A stretch of 64,000 bases of DNA, taken from assembly GCF_013402795.1 (NCBI RefSeq), contig NZ_CP058595.1, positions 3,822,001 through 3,886,000 of the forward strand, read 5' to 3'. Under the pieces are notes generated by a model. The model had not been told where the DNA came from. It made no database searches and saw only the letters and a list, made by a program, of their open reading frames with translations. Shown one piece after another: positions 1 to 9,473 of this stretch (position 1 is the stretch's first letter; each line of letters starts with the position of its first letter). A program made the translations under genes and the position numbers. This DNA comes from Costertonia aggregata. Its GTDB lineage: Bacteria; Bacteroidota; Bacteroidia; Flavobacteriales; Flavobacteriaceae.

Positions 1-83
1 GCATGGGATTGGGATTTTTATTAAAATAATTATAATTTTTTTAACAGAGCAAATACTATGTATAGTAGTAGATTTGTCGTTTA

Positions 84-413
84 ATGGACTATTTTAAGAA
101 AATCATAGCAACTTTCGTAGCACTTCTTTTAGTGGCCTCTATAGTCATGCCCTCTGTACTGAAGCTTACGCATGCTTTACACGAGCATGCTGTTTCAAAA
201 TGTGTGGATATAGACAAATTGCATATTCACGAATCTGAATTAGATTGTGATTTTCAAAAATTTAAGCTAACCACACAGTTTTATTTTGCTTTTAAATCTT
301 ATGATACATTCGTTGCTATTGTTTCAACTAAAATCAATAGTACCCATTATGACTTTTTGAGCGATAACCAAAAACTTCACTTTGCCTTACGCGCTCCCCC
401 TACCCTAGCCTAA
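84..413 (+). CDS. Small His-containing membrane-anchored protein of a metal-uptake-like operon
   Basis: A 109-residue protein of unknown function. Residues 7-27 form one hydrophobic N-terminal segment (signal anchor or signal peptide). Behind it lies a His/Cys-rich stretch, HALHEHAVSKC then HIHESELDCDF at about residues 31-57, which could bind a transition metal. A TonB-dependent receptor starts 60 bases downstream and a lipoprotein follows, so the three probably form one operon. A TAGATTTG box (69-76) fits a Bacteroidota -7 element just upstream, but I see no convincing -33 element. The metal-binding role is inference from the His/Cys spacing and the neighbours; no characterised family is recognised. 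Confidence 0.75.
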   Translation: MDYFKKIIATFVALLLVASIVMPSVLKLTHALHEHAVSKCVDIDKLHIHESELDCDFQKFKLTTQFYFAFKSYDTFVAIVSTKINSTHYDFLSDNQKLHFALRAPPTLA

Positions 414-473
414 TCCCTTCGTTTTGTGACCTTATTGATTGGTCTATTTTGTGCTAAGTAAACTCAAACTTTT

Positions 474-2873
474 ATGAGAACAACCGTTATGGTATTGTTC
501 CTAAGCTTTTTAACAGCTCCTTTGTGGGGGCAAAACTGTAATTCAATTCTACTGGGAGAGGTTGTCGATTTTCATGACAACACTCCTTTGGAAGGTGCAA
601 CGATTCTTTTGGTAGGTAAAGAAAAAACCGTTTTTACAGGATTCAACGGAAAATTCAGATTCGAAAATCTGTGCGACGGCATATTGGAGCTTGAGGTTTT
701 TCACCCTGAATGTAAATCTCAATTTATAACTGTTGATATTAAAGGAGATACCTATAAAAAAATAAGTTTGGAACACCATTTGGAGGAATTGGATGAAGTT
801 AAGGTTATCGGTGATATTACCGCCGATAAGACCAACTCTGCCCTTGAAAAATCCCTAAAACTTAATACTATCGAACAGTACAGTAGTAAAACATTGGGAG
901 ATGCACTCAGGGAAATCCCAGGGGTTTCATCCCTAAATACTGGAGCGAACATCGTAAAGCCGACCATACATGGTTTAAATGGCAGCAGGGTCGTTATTCT
1001 TAACGATGGTGTACGAATGCAGGATATGGAGTGGGGAGAAGAGCATGCGCCCAATATAGATATCAATGGTTCAGGTTCCATTTCAGTGGTAAAAGGAGCC
1101 GCTGCACTTGAATATGGCGGGGACGCCATTGGTGGGGTTATTCTGGTCGAGTCCCCAAATGTAACGGAAAAAGACACTTTGTACGGAAAAACCATACTTA
1201 ATGGCGTTTCCAATGGTCGAGGGGGTTCTGTTAGTTCGGAACTCATTAAAACCTATGAAAACGGTTGGTTTTTAAACGGTCAAGGTTCTTACAAACTTTT
1301 GGGCGATAGGGAGGCCCCGGATTATGTGCTTTCCAACACGGGAGTATCCGAAATAGGTGCAAAATTAGGCTTTGGAAAACGGTTGTTCAATACAGGCTGG
1401 GATGTAAAATACTCCTATTACAATGCAGAACTTGGGATTCTCAGGGCCTCCCACATAGGTAATGTTGACGACTTGATACGGAGCATAAACAACAATGAAC
1501 CCGAAATAATCGAGCCATTCACGTACAGCATTGATAGTCCAAGACAGGAAGTTACCCATCATATCGGGAGTTTTAATTTTTACAAAAGGTTTCAAGGTGT
1601 CGGAAAATGGACATTACAATATGATTTTCAAAACAACCGAAGATTTGAATATGATGTACGTATAGGTGACGATAGAGATAAACCAGCGATTGACCTTGAG
1701 CTTGTTACCCACACGGTAACAACCGATTTTAAATGGGATTCAAATGCTACATATACCATAAAAGTAGGTGCTATGGGTAGGTATCAGGATAATTTTGCGA
1801 ACCCCGATACCGGTGTACGAAGATTGATTCCCGATTATGAAAAGTATGATCTGGGCAGTTTTGTGATTGCCGATTACAGGCTTAATGACAAATTACTTTT
1901 GGATGCAGGCTTTCGGTATGACTTTAACCGTATTGATGCAAAGAAATTCTATCGAACTTCACGTTGGGAAGAAAGAGGTTACAACATTGAATTTCAAGAA
2001 TTTATCATTGGAAATCTAGGTACGCAATTGTTGACCAATCCTGTATTCAATTATCATAATTTTTCGTCAACTGTTGGCTTTCAGTATAAAGAAAATAATT
2101 TCTCTACATTACGTTTTAATTATGCTTTATCACAACGTGCGCCCAATCCTTCAGAACTCTTTAGCGATGGTCTTCACCATTCGGCGGCCCGCATAGAGCT
2201 TGGAGACTTGCGTATAAATAGTGAAACCTCACATAAAATATCCCTATCCAAAAGCAGGGATTTTGATACTTGGGGATTTACCGTGGAACCATACGCTAAT
2301 TTTATAAGCGATTTCATTCTTTTGGAACCGACGGATGTTGAATTTACTATCAGAGGTGCCTTTCCGGTATGGAGTTATAGGCAAACCAACGCTAGGTTGT
2401 TCGGCGTTGATGCATCTGCTTATGTGAATATTAATACATATTGGAAAACCGACCATAGTTTTTCTTTGGTAAAAGGAAACGATACTGAGGAGGATATACC
2501 ACTTATAAACATACCCGCAGCCAATTTTAGAAATAAATTGACATTTTCGAAACCAGCATGGAACAATTTTGAGCTATCCCTGGAAAGCGACTATGTATTT
2601 CGTCAGAATGAATTTCCGGAGAATATCACTGTTTTTTCCCCGGAACAACAACAAGAGGTGTTATTGGAAATAAATACGCCGCCAAATGCATATCACTTAA
2701 TATCAATTTATTCCAAAATAGAAATTCCGATTACAAAAAAGAACCGTTTAACAGCAGGACTTACCGTAAACAATGCTTTAAATACAAATTATCGGGAATA
2801 TTTGAACAGACAAAGGCTTTTTGCCGATGACCTGGGAAGAAATATAATCCTACAATTAAAATTTAATTATTAA
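474..2873 (+). CDS. TonB-dependent outer-membrane receptor (metal-type candidate)
   Basis: A 799-residue outer-membrane receptor that would import a scarce ligand with energy from TonB. Residues 1-19 are a signal peptide ending near WGQ. A carboxypeptidase-regulatory-like beta-sandwich spans about 26-110 (VVDFHDNTPLEGATILL), the plug about 130-235 (LREIPGVSS, HGLNGSRVVILNDGVR, VVKGAAALEYGGDAIGG), and the rest is a 22-strand-type barrel ending in an aromatic residue (FNY). Length is normal for the family. The next gene, 20 bases downstream, is an acidic surface-lipoprotein candidate; the gene before is a small His-rich protein. That arrangement resembles zinc or copper receptor operons of flavobacteria, but the substrate cannot be read from the sequence. 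Confidence 0.93.
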   Translation: MRTTVMVLFLSFLTAPLWGQNCNSILLGEVVDFHDNTPLEGATILLVGKEKTVFTGFNGKFRFENLCDGILELEVFHPECKSQFITVDIKGDTYKKISLEHHLEELDEVKVIGDITADKTNSALEKSLKLNTIEQYSSKTLGDALREIPGVSSLNTGANIVKPTIHGLNGSRVVILNDGVRMQDMEWGEEHAPNIDINGSGSISVVKGAAALEYGGDAIGGVILVESPNVTEKDTLYGKTILNGVSNGRGGSVSSELIKTYENGWFLNGQGSYKLLGDREAPDYVLSNTGVSEIGAKLGFGKRLFNTGWDVKYSYYNAELGILRASHIGNVDDLIRSINNNEPEIIEPFTYSIDSPRQEVTHHIGSFNFYKRFQGVGKWTLQYDFQNNRRFEYDVRIGDDRDKPAIDLELVTHTVTTDFKWDSNATYTIKVGAMGRYQDNFANPDTGVRRLIPDYEKYDLGSFVIADYRLNDKLLLDAGFRYDFNRIDAKKFYRTSRWEERGYNIEFQEFIIGNLGTQLLTNPVFNYHNFSSTVGFQYKENNFSTLRFNYALSQRAPNPSELFSDGLHHSAARIELGDLRINSETSHKISLSKSRDFDTWGFTVEPYANFISDFILLEPTDVEFTIRGAFPVWSYRQTNARLFGVDASAYVNINTYWKTDHSFSLVKGNDTEEDIPLINIPAANFRNKLTFSKPAWNNFELSLESDYVFRQNEFPENITVFSPEQQQEVLLEINTPPNAYHLISIYSKIEIPITKKNRLTAGLTVNNALNTNYREYLNRQRLFADDLGRNIILQLKFNY

Positions 2874-2892
2874 ACCCTTTAACTATTTAAAA

Positions 2893-3513
2893 ATGAAGAA
2901 TATGAATTTAAAAATGCAGTCTTTGAGAAAATCATCAATTTTATTTACAGCCTTTGTTACATTGGGCTTTTTATCCTGTTCAGACGATGATAACGATCCA
3001 GACCCGGTTAATGAAGAAGAAGTCATAACCACTATGACCGTGACCCTGGTGCCACAGGGAGGCGGCAATACCGTTACCTTGACCTCAAGGGATTTGGATG
3101 GTGATGGCCCAGATGCACCAGTACTAACCGTTTCTGAAAATTTTGTAGCCAATACGACCTATACCGGTAGCGTGGTATTACTAAATGAAACAGAAACACC
3201 AGCTGAACTTGTTAACGAAGAAATTGAAGGCGAGGCAGATGAGCACCAGTTCTTTTTCGTTGTAGGTAGTGGTTTGAACGTTACTACCACTTATGGTGAT
3301 GATGAATCAGATTATGTGTCTGCGGAAACCGGGCAAAATTTTACATCTACAAACCCTGTGGGTATTGATTTTACCCTTGAGACAGCAGCTGCCAGCACTG
3401 GGACTTTTACCGTTACATTAAGGCATGAGCCCAAAAAACCGAACGACGGTACTTTGGCCGATGCAGGCGGAGAAACTGATATAGCTCAAACATTTACTGT
3501 AACGATACAGTAA
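2893..3513 (+). CDS. Acidic surface-lipoprotein candidate downstream of TonB receptor
   Basis: A 206-residue lipoprotein. The lipobox is FLSC at about residues 26-29 and is followed at once by SDDDNDPDP. An acidic S-D-D-D stretch right after the lipidated Cys matches the lipoprotein export signal known in Bacteroidota, so the protein is probably carried to the outside face of the outer membrane. The rest is Thr/Val/Asp-rich and beta-like. I recall relatives annotated only as type 1 periplasmic-binding-fold superfamily proteins next to similar receptors. Internal Met codons at residues 4 and 8 are alternative starts. It ends at a strong terminator, closing the operon. A ligand-capture partner of the receptor is inference. 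Confidence 0.82.
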   Translation: MKNMNLKMQSLRKSSILFTAFVTLGFLSCSDDDNDPDPVNEEEVITTMTVTLVPQGGGNTVTLTSRDLDGDGPDAPVLTVSENFVANTTYTGSVVLLNETETPAELVNEEIEGEADEHQFFFVVGSGLNVTTTYGDDESDYVSAETGQNFTSTNPVGIDFTLETAAASTGTFTVTLRHEPKKPNDGTLADAGGETDIAQTFTVTIQ

Positions 3514-3515
3514 TC

Positions 3516-3552
3516 CAAAAAAAAGGCGATGCAAATGCATCGCCTTTTTTTA
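3516..3552. terminator. Bidirectional intrinsic terminator
   Basis: A stem of GGCGATGC pairs with GCATCGCC across an AAAT loop, flanked by an A-run on the left and a T-run on the right. It therefore works for the receptor operon (plus) and the convergent small membrane protein gene (minus), whose stop codon lies inside it. Confidence 0.92.
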
Positions 3553-3852
3553 TACTTCAATGGTTTTTTCGGTTTTTTTGAAACCCTTGAATACATAAGT
3601 GTAAAACCACATAATCGTGAAGGTCGGTATTACATCCAACCCTGGAACCAATTCCTCTATAAAAGTGACCACTCCCGCAGCCTGACCTATTTTACCCTTG
3701 TACATGCGGGTCATCATCCAAGCGGATACAGGTGCCCAAATCACATCCAAGAAAGTTCCAAGAGGCCCTGCCAACATTGAGAGCATTCCGATACCGTCCA
3801 TCAATAGGCTTAAGAACAGGTACTTTATTTTTTTATCTTTTGTTTTTGACAT
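3550..3852 (-). CDS. Small conserved membrane protein
   Basis: A 100-residue protein with about three hydrophobic segments (residues 11-33, 33-48 and 66-90), a basic N-terminus (MSKTKDKKIKY) and a basic/acidic tail (FKGFKKTEKTIEV). It contains the sequence LDVIWAPVSAWMMTRMYKG. No functional motif or catalytic residues are visible. It lies alone between the receptor operon, which it faces, and folE, which begins its own minus-strand pair 52 bases away. I treat it as real because of the clean ATG, the strong terminator after it and a composition typical of short flavobacterial inner-membrane proteins. Function unknown. Confidence 0.75.
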   Translation of the reverse strand: MSKTKDKKIKYLFLSLLMDGIGMLSMLAGPLGTFLDVIWAPVSAWMMTRMYKGKIGQAAGVVTFIEELVPGLDVIPTFTIMWFYTYVFKGFKKTEKTIEV

Positions 3853-3904
3853 ATTTAAAAATACTGATTTACGATTAAGTGAATCAAATAAAATGCCAAA
3901 TTCA

Positions 3905-4504
3905 TTAAGATAGGTCTGAACTGATGAGTTTCAAGAATTCGTTACGGGTTTCAATCTTTTCGAATTGTCCCCTGAATCCGGATGTTGTAGTAACTGAATT
4001 CTGTTTTTGAACGCCACGCATCATCATACACATATGCGAAGCCTCGATCACGACGGCCACACCTTTAGGTTTTAAAGTATCGTTGATGCATTCCAATATA
4101 TCGTGGGTCAAGCGCTCCTGAACTTGCAAACGCCTTGCAAAAACATCGACCACACGAGGTATTTTACTTAATCCCACGATATGCCCGTTCGGTATATAGG
4201 CAATATGGGCTTTCCCGAAAAAGGGAAGCATATGGTGCTCGCAAAGTGAGTATAGCTCTATATCTTTTATGATGACCATATCATCATAATCTTCTTTGAA
4301 CATGGCACTTTTCAAAATTTTGACTGCGTCTTGTTTGTAACCTTGGGTAAGGAACAACATGGCCTTGGCCGCACGTTCAGGTGTTTTTGTGAGTCCCTCT
4401 CGGGAAATATCCTCCCCTATTTCATTTATAATCGATGAGTATCTTTCACGTACCTCGTCGGTAATTTCAATGTTATATTCTTCTAATTTTCTGTATGGTG
4501 CCAT
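3905..4504 (-). CDS. folE: GTP cyclohydrolase I
   Basis: GTP cyclohydrolase I (199 aa) opens the imidazole ring of GTP to give dihydroneopterin triphosphate, the first step of tetrahydrofolate synthesis. The zinc and catalytic segment [16 protein letters not shown] and the later [10 protein letters not shown], which brings the third zinc ligand Cys, are both present, as is the [22 protein letters not shown] segment typical of the type I enzyme. Length matches the family. The gene starts 4 bases after the msrA stop, so the two are co-transcribed. The start follows a short A-rich leader without a Shine-Dalgarno sequence. Confidence 0.97.
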   Translation of the reverse strand: MAPYRKLEEYNIEITDEVRERYSSIINEIGEDISREGLTKTPERAAKAMLFLTQGYKQDAVKILKSAMFKEDYDDMVIIKDIELYSLCEHHMLPFFGKAHIAYIPNGHIVGLSKIPRVVDVFARRLQVQERLTHDILECINDTLKPKGVAVVIEASHMCMMMRGVQKQNSVTTTSGFRGQFEKIETRNEFLKLISSDLS

Positions 4505-4508
4505 CTAA

Positions 4509-5054
4509 TTATGCGTTATTCAATTTATGTTTAAAGTGGGTGTTTAATTTTTTTAATTTTGGGTTGATTACATATTGACAGTAAGGCTGCGAACCATTTT
4601 GATTATAAAAATTCTGATGATCTTCTTCTGCGACGTAAAAAGGGTTTTCCGCTGAGATTTTAGTCACGATAGGAGCACCAAAAACACTTTCTTTTTCCAA
4701 ATGATCAATAAACTCTTGTGCTATGCGTTGCTGGGCATCGGTAGTGTAAAAAATTTCACTTCTATATTGTGTGCCACGGTCATTGCCCTGTTGGTTCAGG
4801 GTTGTTGGGTCATGTGTGGCAAAGAATACCTCTAAAAGTTCGGAAAAACCGATTATTTCAGGGTCAAACGTTATTTTGATGGCTTCGGCATGCCCCGTTC
4901 TACCGGTACAGATTTCCCGATAAGCAGGGTTTTTGATAGCTCCACCTGTATATCCAGACACTACCTGCTCTACCCCTTTTAATCTCTGAAAGACCGCTTC
5001 GGTACACCAAAAACAGCCTCCGGCCAGTATTGCTATTTCTTTATTTGCGTTCAA
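4509..5054 (-). CDS. msrA: Peptide-methionine (S)-S-oxide reductase
   Basis: MsrA (181 aa) reduces methionine-S-sulfoxide in oxidised proteins. The catalytic GGCFWCTEAVFQRLKGV is at residues 12-28, followed by the family landmarks SGYTGG, GHAEAIKITFDPEIIGF, FFATHDPTTLNQQGNDRGTQYRS and a C-terminal Cys (QPYCQYV) placed as a resolving residue. It is cytoplasmic, with no signal peptide. It heads a two-gene unit with folE. A TAACTTTG -7 box on the minus strand (5093-5100) sits 39 bases upstream of the start; no clear -33 element was found. Confidence 0.97.
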   Translation of the reverse strand: MNANKEIAILAGGCFWCTEAVFQRLKGVEQVVSGYTGGAIKNPAYREICTGRTGHAEAIKITFDPEIIGFSELLEVFFATHDPTTLNQQGNDRGTQYRSEIFYTTDAQQRIAQEFIDHLEKESVFGAPIVTKISAENPFYVAEEDHQNFYNQNGSQPYCQYVINPKLKKLNTHFKHKLNNA

Positions 5055-5238
5055 AAATTAAAACTGTTTAATATTATTATAAAAACTTTAGACAAAGTTA
5101 AGCAATAAAATAGAAACGATAGATACTATATCCCAAATTAATATCCCTTACGACCACAATATGCTAAGGTAAGTTTAATACCGTATTTTTGCGTTATTTA
5201 AGTCAGTGTTTACTTAAATGGCATAATAATACAAGCTT

Positions 5239-5898
5239 ATGATAAAAGCATCCAACATAAAAAAACAATACGGAAAGCTTCATGTTTTAAAAGGTGTAGA
5301 TCTACATATCAAAAAGAGCGAAATAGTATCAATAGTCGGTGCGTCTGGTGCTGGAAAAACAACATTATTGCAGATTTTGGGTACTTTGGACGTACAATCG
5401 AACAAAGCCGAAAGTACCTTACGGATTAACGATATGGATGTTACCAAGCTTACCGATAAATCCTTGGCCAAGTTCCGCAACGAACATATTGGTTTTATTT
5501 TCCAATTCCATCAATTGCTGCCCGAATTCACGGCTTTGGAAAACGTTTGTATCCCTGCATTTATCAAAAAAACCCCTAAAATAGATGCGGAAACAAGAGC
5601 AAAAGAACTTCTGGATTTTTTAGGGCTCAAAGACCGATATCATCATAAACCCAACGAGTTGTCTGGCGGAGAGCAGCAAAGGGTGGCGGTGGCCCGTTCC
5701 TTGATCAATAATCCCTCTATCATATTTGCAGACGAGCCCAGTGGTAATCTGGATTCTGAAAGTGCTGATAATCTACATCGATTGTTTTTTAAACTCCGAG
5801 AACAATTTGGACAGACTTTTGTGTTGGTCACACATAATGAGGAATTGGCCAACATGGCCGATAGAAAACTTGTCATGGTAGACGGTCTAATTACATGA
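5239..5898 (+). CDS. LolD-like ABC transporter ATP-binding protein
   Basis: A 219-residue ABC ATPase of the LolD/MacB group. Walker A is GASGAGKTT (about residues 35-43), the Q-loop lies in [18 protein letters not shown], the signature is [14 protein letters not shown], Walker B is [15 protein letters not shown] and the H-loop is VTHNEEL. The [12 protein letters not shown] pattern is characteristic of LolD-type lipoprotein releasing ATPases, but no permease gene is adjacent, so LolD is a family call. It overlaps the next gene by ATGA. A TATTTTTG box (5184-5191) upstream fits a -7 element. Confidence 0.9.
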   Translation: MIKASNIKKQYGKLHVLKGVDLHIKKSEIVSIVGASGAGKTTLLQILGTLDVQSNKAESTLRINDMDVTKLTDKSLAKFRNEHIGFIFQFHQLLPEFTALENVCIPAFIKKTPKIDAETRAKELLDFLGLKDRYHHKPNELSGGEQQRVAVARSLINNPSIIFADEPSGNLDSESADNLHRLFFKLREQFGQTFVLVTHNEELANMADRKLVMVDGLIT

Positions 5899-6458
5899 TT
5901 GATATGCTCGAAAAAGTTTGGGAATTCTTTAAAAAACCGGTTTATGAAACCGAAGCACATAGTACACCCGAAAAAATCAGTATTCTCATAAAACTATCGG
6001 CATTTGCCGTGCTTTTTAGTTTTGTATTGGGTATGGCGATGGGTATTTTGACCGAAATCGTCGGGTTTCAAAATGAAGAGCATGCCGTGTTGGAAATGTT
6101 GGAATCCTATTCGCCCGCCATGATTTTTTTATTGGCCGTAATCGTGGCCCCTGTTTTGGAAGAGCTTATTTTTAGGGCTCCCTTGGGCCTTTTCAAAAAA
6201 AGTAGCTTTTTCAACATGGCGTTCTACATTTCAGTTTTTTTGTTCGGATTGATACACATTACCAATTTTGGTAATATAAAGGGTTATTTTTGGCTTACTC
6301 CCATTCTTGTAGCGCCTCAAATCTCGGCAGGCATCTTTCTTGGGTATACAAGGGTAAAATTGGGGCTGCCGTGGAGTATTATATTGCATGCGGCACATAA
6401 TCTAATCCTTTTAGGGCCATTTATCGTACTCCAATTGTTAGACATCCCTTTTGAATGA
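5895..6458 (+). CDS. CPBP-family intramembrane metalloprotease
   Basis: A 187-residue integral membrane protein of the CPBP (CAAX protease and bacteriocin-processing) family. The hallmark [10 protein letters not shown] is at about residues 86-95, and the later conserved histidines are in [10 protein letters not shown] and [12 protein letters not shown], giving the expected Glu/His metal site between transmembrane helices. The start overlaps the stop of the ABC ATPase gene (ATGA) and its own stop overlaps the next start, so the three genes are translationally coupled. The substrate is unknown. Confidence 0.92.
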   Translation: MIDMLEKVWEFFKKPVYETEAHSTPEKISILIKLSAFAVLFSFVLGMAMGILTEIVGFQNEEHAVLEMLESYSPAMIFLLAVIVAPVLEELIFRAPLGLFKKSSFFNMAFYISVFLFGLIHITNFGNIKGYFWLTPILVAPQISAGIFLGYTRVKLGLPWSIILHAAHNLILLGPFIVLQLLDIPFE

Positions 6459-7219
6459 AAAAGACCGAACTAAAAGCATTTTTGGACGAAAAAGTAGTTC
6501 AATACAACCATCCAAGTTTTTTGGAGACCGACCCAATACAGATTCCACATCTTTTCACCAAAAAAGAAGATATTGAAATCAGTGGGTTTTTGACCGCTAC
6601 CATAGCCTGGGGAAATAGAAAAAGCATCATCAATAACGCTAAAAGATTGATGCAACTTTTGGATAACGCTCCCCATGATTTTGTAATGAACCATACGAAA
6701 ACGGATTTGGACGATCTTTCCGGATTTGTTCATAGAACGTTCAATACAGAGGATTTGAAATATTTTATACATGGCCTGAACAATATTTATAAAAACTATG
6801 ATGGATTAGAGCAGGTTTTTTCTGAAAATGCAGAGAAAAATTCCATGCAAAGTGCCATATCCAAATTCAAGAAAGTTTTTTTTGAGCTTCCGCACCCAAC
6901 CCGAACTACAAAACACATTAGCGACCCCTTAAAAGGTTCTGCAGCCAAACGCATAAATATGTATTTGCGATGGATGGTACGCGATGCGGGCACAAATGTG
7001 GACTTTGGGATATGGAAACACATAAAACCTTCTCAATTATCCTGTCCGTTAGACGTACACTCAGGTAACGTGGCCCGAAAACTAAAGCTTTTACGGCGCA
7101 AACAAAATGATGCCAAAGCACTTACTGAATTGGATAAAAACCTTAGAAAACTAGATCCATTAGATCCCGTAAAATATGATTTTGCCCTGTTTGGGCTCGG
7201 GGTCTTCGAAAAGTTCTAG
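6455..7219 (+). CDS. TIGR02757 family protein
   Basis: A 254-residue cytoplasmic protein that I recognise as the conserved TIGR02757 family of Bacteroidota and some other bacteria; its function is not established. Visible landmarks are ATIAWGNRKSIINNAKRLM, FVHRTFNTEDLKYF, KRINMYLRWMVRDAG, LSCPLDVHSGNVARKLKLL and the C-terminal LDPLDPVKYDFALFGLGV. The fold appears helical and the middle resembles helix-hairpin-helix DNA-glycosylase relatives, but I cannot point to a catalytic residue. It is the last gene of a three-gene coupled set and ends at a terminator. Confidence 0.9.
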   Translation: MKKTELKAFLDEKVVQYNHPSFLETDPIQIPHLFTKKEDIEISGFLTATIAWGNRKSIINNAKRLMQLLDNAPHDFVMNHTKTDLDDLSGFVHRTFNTEDLKYFIHGLNNIYKNYDGLEQVFSENAEKNSMQSAISKFKKVFFELPHPTRTTKHISDPLKGSAAKRINMYLRWMVRDAGTNVDFGIWKHIKPSQLSCPLDVHSGNVARKLKLLRRKQNDAKALTELDKNLRKLDPLDPVKYDFALFGLGVFEKF

Positions 7220-7282
7220 GGAGTACTTATCGGCACCATATGCTTTTCAATATGTACAGCGGTTTGATATAATACGATTAAA

Positions 7283-7327
7283 AAAATCAAACCCAAAATA
7301 GATTATTCTGGGTTTGGTTTCGTTTTT
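7283..7327. terminator. Bidirectional terminator between convergent genes
   Basis: CAAACCCA (7288-7295) pairs with TGGGTTTG (7309-7316), with an A-run before and T-rich sequence after, between the convergent TIGR02757 and fasciclin genes. Confidence 0.8.
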
Positions 7328-7337
7328 TAGATTAAGA

Positions 7338-9347
7338 TTATTGTAGCAATAGCTTATTACGTATCTCTTGAGGCAACAATACCTTATCGACCACGTGAAT
7401 TACGCCTTTTAATATATTTTTATCAGGGGCGGTCACTTTCGCCATTTTTTCGGTTTTATCCTGAACGAATACGCTACCATCAATATTTATTTGTAAGGTC
7501 TCACCCTGGGCAGTGGGCAATATTTGCATGTCGGTAAACGCACCTGAATTGATTTTTCCCGTTTCTACACAATGGTATTTAAGTAAGGTTACCAGTAGTT
7601 CTATCTCTTCGGCCGTATTGAAATCCGCGATAGAGTCAAAATCTTCCAATTCATCAAATAAATCCAAAAAAGCGGCATTGGTAGGCAAAAAGAATGTGAA
7701 CTCGTTTTCGAGCAAATTGTTTAAGCTTGACCCTACTAAACTCAAAACCCTAAAAGCATCGGTAAGATTATCCTGGCGGGCCAAAAAATCCAATAAGACT
7801 TGGTTCGCTTCATTACTTATATCATCCAAAACCGATTTTGGGAGCAAAAGCCTATCTATACTGTGTATTACCCCATTCTTTGCCATAATATCGGTAAGCA
7901 AAAAACTTGCGTTCAGTTGGGTAACGTCTCTAAGGACATAGTTGCCGTTCTCGAACATTATTTCAATTTTATTGTTGCCTGAAAGTGTGGGTATTTCCCC
8001 GATAAATAAATCAGAGGAGGTCAACCTACCTGAAAACAAATGATAGGTAAGCACATCCCTTAATAAATCGACTTCAAATTCGGTATCAAAATCGCCAATA
8101 GTGTTGAAGTCGCCTCCCAATAATGGCAATAACGAACCCAAAGCCTCATTGGACGGTGCAAATACCGTAAAAGGACCATCTTGATCCAGAACATCCAATA
8201 ATCCGGTGATTTGGAGAGCTTCTTTCAAAAAAGAAAAATCATTGTTCTCTTCTACCAGTTCTTTAATGGTTTTTTCTTGAACTTGGCCGAGTTCTTCCAA
8301 AAAATCCTGTACTTCTGTTGGTATCAATATTTTATCGATACCATGTATAACACCATTAGATGCCATATTATCCATAAACGTAATATTGGCATCAACTTCA
8401 GAAGCGTCACCTATAATAAAACCATTCCCCGAAGCTATAATCTCTATGCTGTTATCAGTAAGTAATGTAGGTACGTTGCCGGGCTCCAAATCAGCAGCTG
8501 TGATGTTACCGGGTAATACGTGATATTTAAGAATTCTGGATAAGAGTTCTACCTCTATTACATTATCAAAATCCTCAAAACCGTTAAAACCATCACCCAA
8601 AGCCGTGAAGAGATCCTCAATGGCGGCATTTGTAGGAGCGAATATGGTAAAGGGGCCTTCCCCGTTAAGAGTTTCAACAAGATTAGCTTTTTGCATCGCT
8701 TCTAGGAGAAGAGAAAGGTTTGGTGTCTCCTTGACCAATTCAATAAGGGTAGGCTTAGGAAAAAATGTGTCAATAACGGTCTGGGGCAACATTATCTTAT
8801 CAATGATGTGAACAACACCATTGGAAGCTTCGTTATCGGCACTAACTACCTTTGCATCAACATTGGTCTTGTCTTGTATAAACACATCAACATTAATAGC
8901 TACACGAATATCCTCACCCTGTAGAGTCGTAAATGCCTTCGCATCGGAAAGATCGCTCGAAAAAGCCTTTGTTGTACCAACAACGTGGTATTTTAAGATT
9001 TGGGTCAATAGTTGTTTCTCGCTGGCTTCATCAAAATCTTTTAAGGATGTATAGCCATCCAATTCCTTGAAGAAGTCGTCAAAAGCATCATTCGTAGGTG
9101 CGAAAATAGTTTTAGCACCATTGGCGGAGAGCGTTTCTGTAAGTCCTGTATCGGCCATTTCCAATGCTTCCACCAAATCGCTCAATACTGAGACCGAACC
9201 GGCCAATTCCACGATATTGGGGCGTTGTTCCTCTAGGCCATCCTGAGTATCGCCCCCATTGGGACTATCATCATTTTTGCTGCATGAAAAAATCAGCAAG
9301 GCACCTATGCACAACAGCATCCGGTTTAATTTAGTAAGGTTTTTCAT
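7338..9347 (-). CDS. Lipoprotein with four fasciclin (FAS1) domains
   Basis: A 669-residue lipoprotein. I start at MKNLTKLNRM (ATG at 9347), which puts the lipobox LIFSC at residues 18-22; the longer frame would add 17 residues and bury the signal. Four FAS1 domains follow, each about 140 residues and each ending in the same element (VVHIIDKIMLPQTV, VIHGIDKILIPTEV, VIHSIDRLLLPKSV, VIHVVDKVLLPQEI). Each opens with a FxPTNxAF-like H1 motif (IFAPTNDAFDD, IFAPTNAAIED, VFAPSNEALGS, FFLPTNAAFLD). FAS1 proteins act in adhesion or protein binding at the cell surface. It is the last gene of a minus-strand set after a PhoX-like lipoprotein and a diheme peroxidase. Confidence 0.93.
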   Translation of the reverse strand: MKNLTKLNRMLLCIGALLIFSCSKNDDSPNGGDTQDGLEEQRPNIVELAGSVSVLSDLVEALEMADTGLTETLSANGAKTIFAPTNDAFDDFFKELDGYTSLKDFDEASEKQLLTQILKYHVVGTTKAFSSDLSDAKAFTTLQGEDIRVAINVDVFIQDKTNVDAKVVSADNEASNGVVHIIDKIMLPQTVIDTFFPKPTLIELVKETPNLSLLLEAMQKANLVETLNGEGPFTIFAPTNAAIEDLFTALGDGFNGFEDFDNVIEVELLSRILKYHVLPGNITAADLEPGNVPTLLTDNSIEIIASGNGFIIGDASEVDANITFMDNMASNGVIHGIDKILIPTEVQDFLEELGQVQEKTIKELVEENNDFSFLKEALQITGLLDVLDQDGPFTVFAPSNEALGSLLPLLGGDFNTIGDFDTEFEVDLLRDVLTYHLFSGRLTSSDLFIGEIPTLSGNNKIEIMFENGNYVLRDVTQLNASFLLTDIMAKNGVIHSIDRLLLPKSVLDDISNEANQVLLDFLARQDNLTDAFRVLSLVGSSLNNLLENEFTFFLPTNAAFLDLFDELEDFDSIADFNTAEEIELLVTLLKYHCVETGKINSGAFTDMQILPTAQGETLQINIDGSVFVQDKTEKMAKVTAPDKNILKGVIHVVDKVLLPQEIRNKLLLQ

Positions 9348-9473
9348 TTTTGTTTTTTTAAGTTCTGATGGTCTTAAATTAGTGTTTTCAACATCCAAAG
9401 CGATGAACGTATACTTAACACTAGGTTAGAAAAAGTTTACGGTTTGCAACTAATGTAAATTTTAGGTTTCGTG

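Noticed and set aside
752-1246. A 164-codon minus frame inside the first TonB receptor
   Set aside because: Antisense shadow of a well-supported receptor gene.
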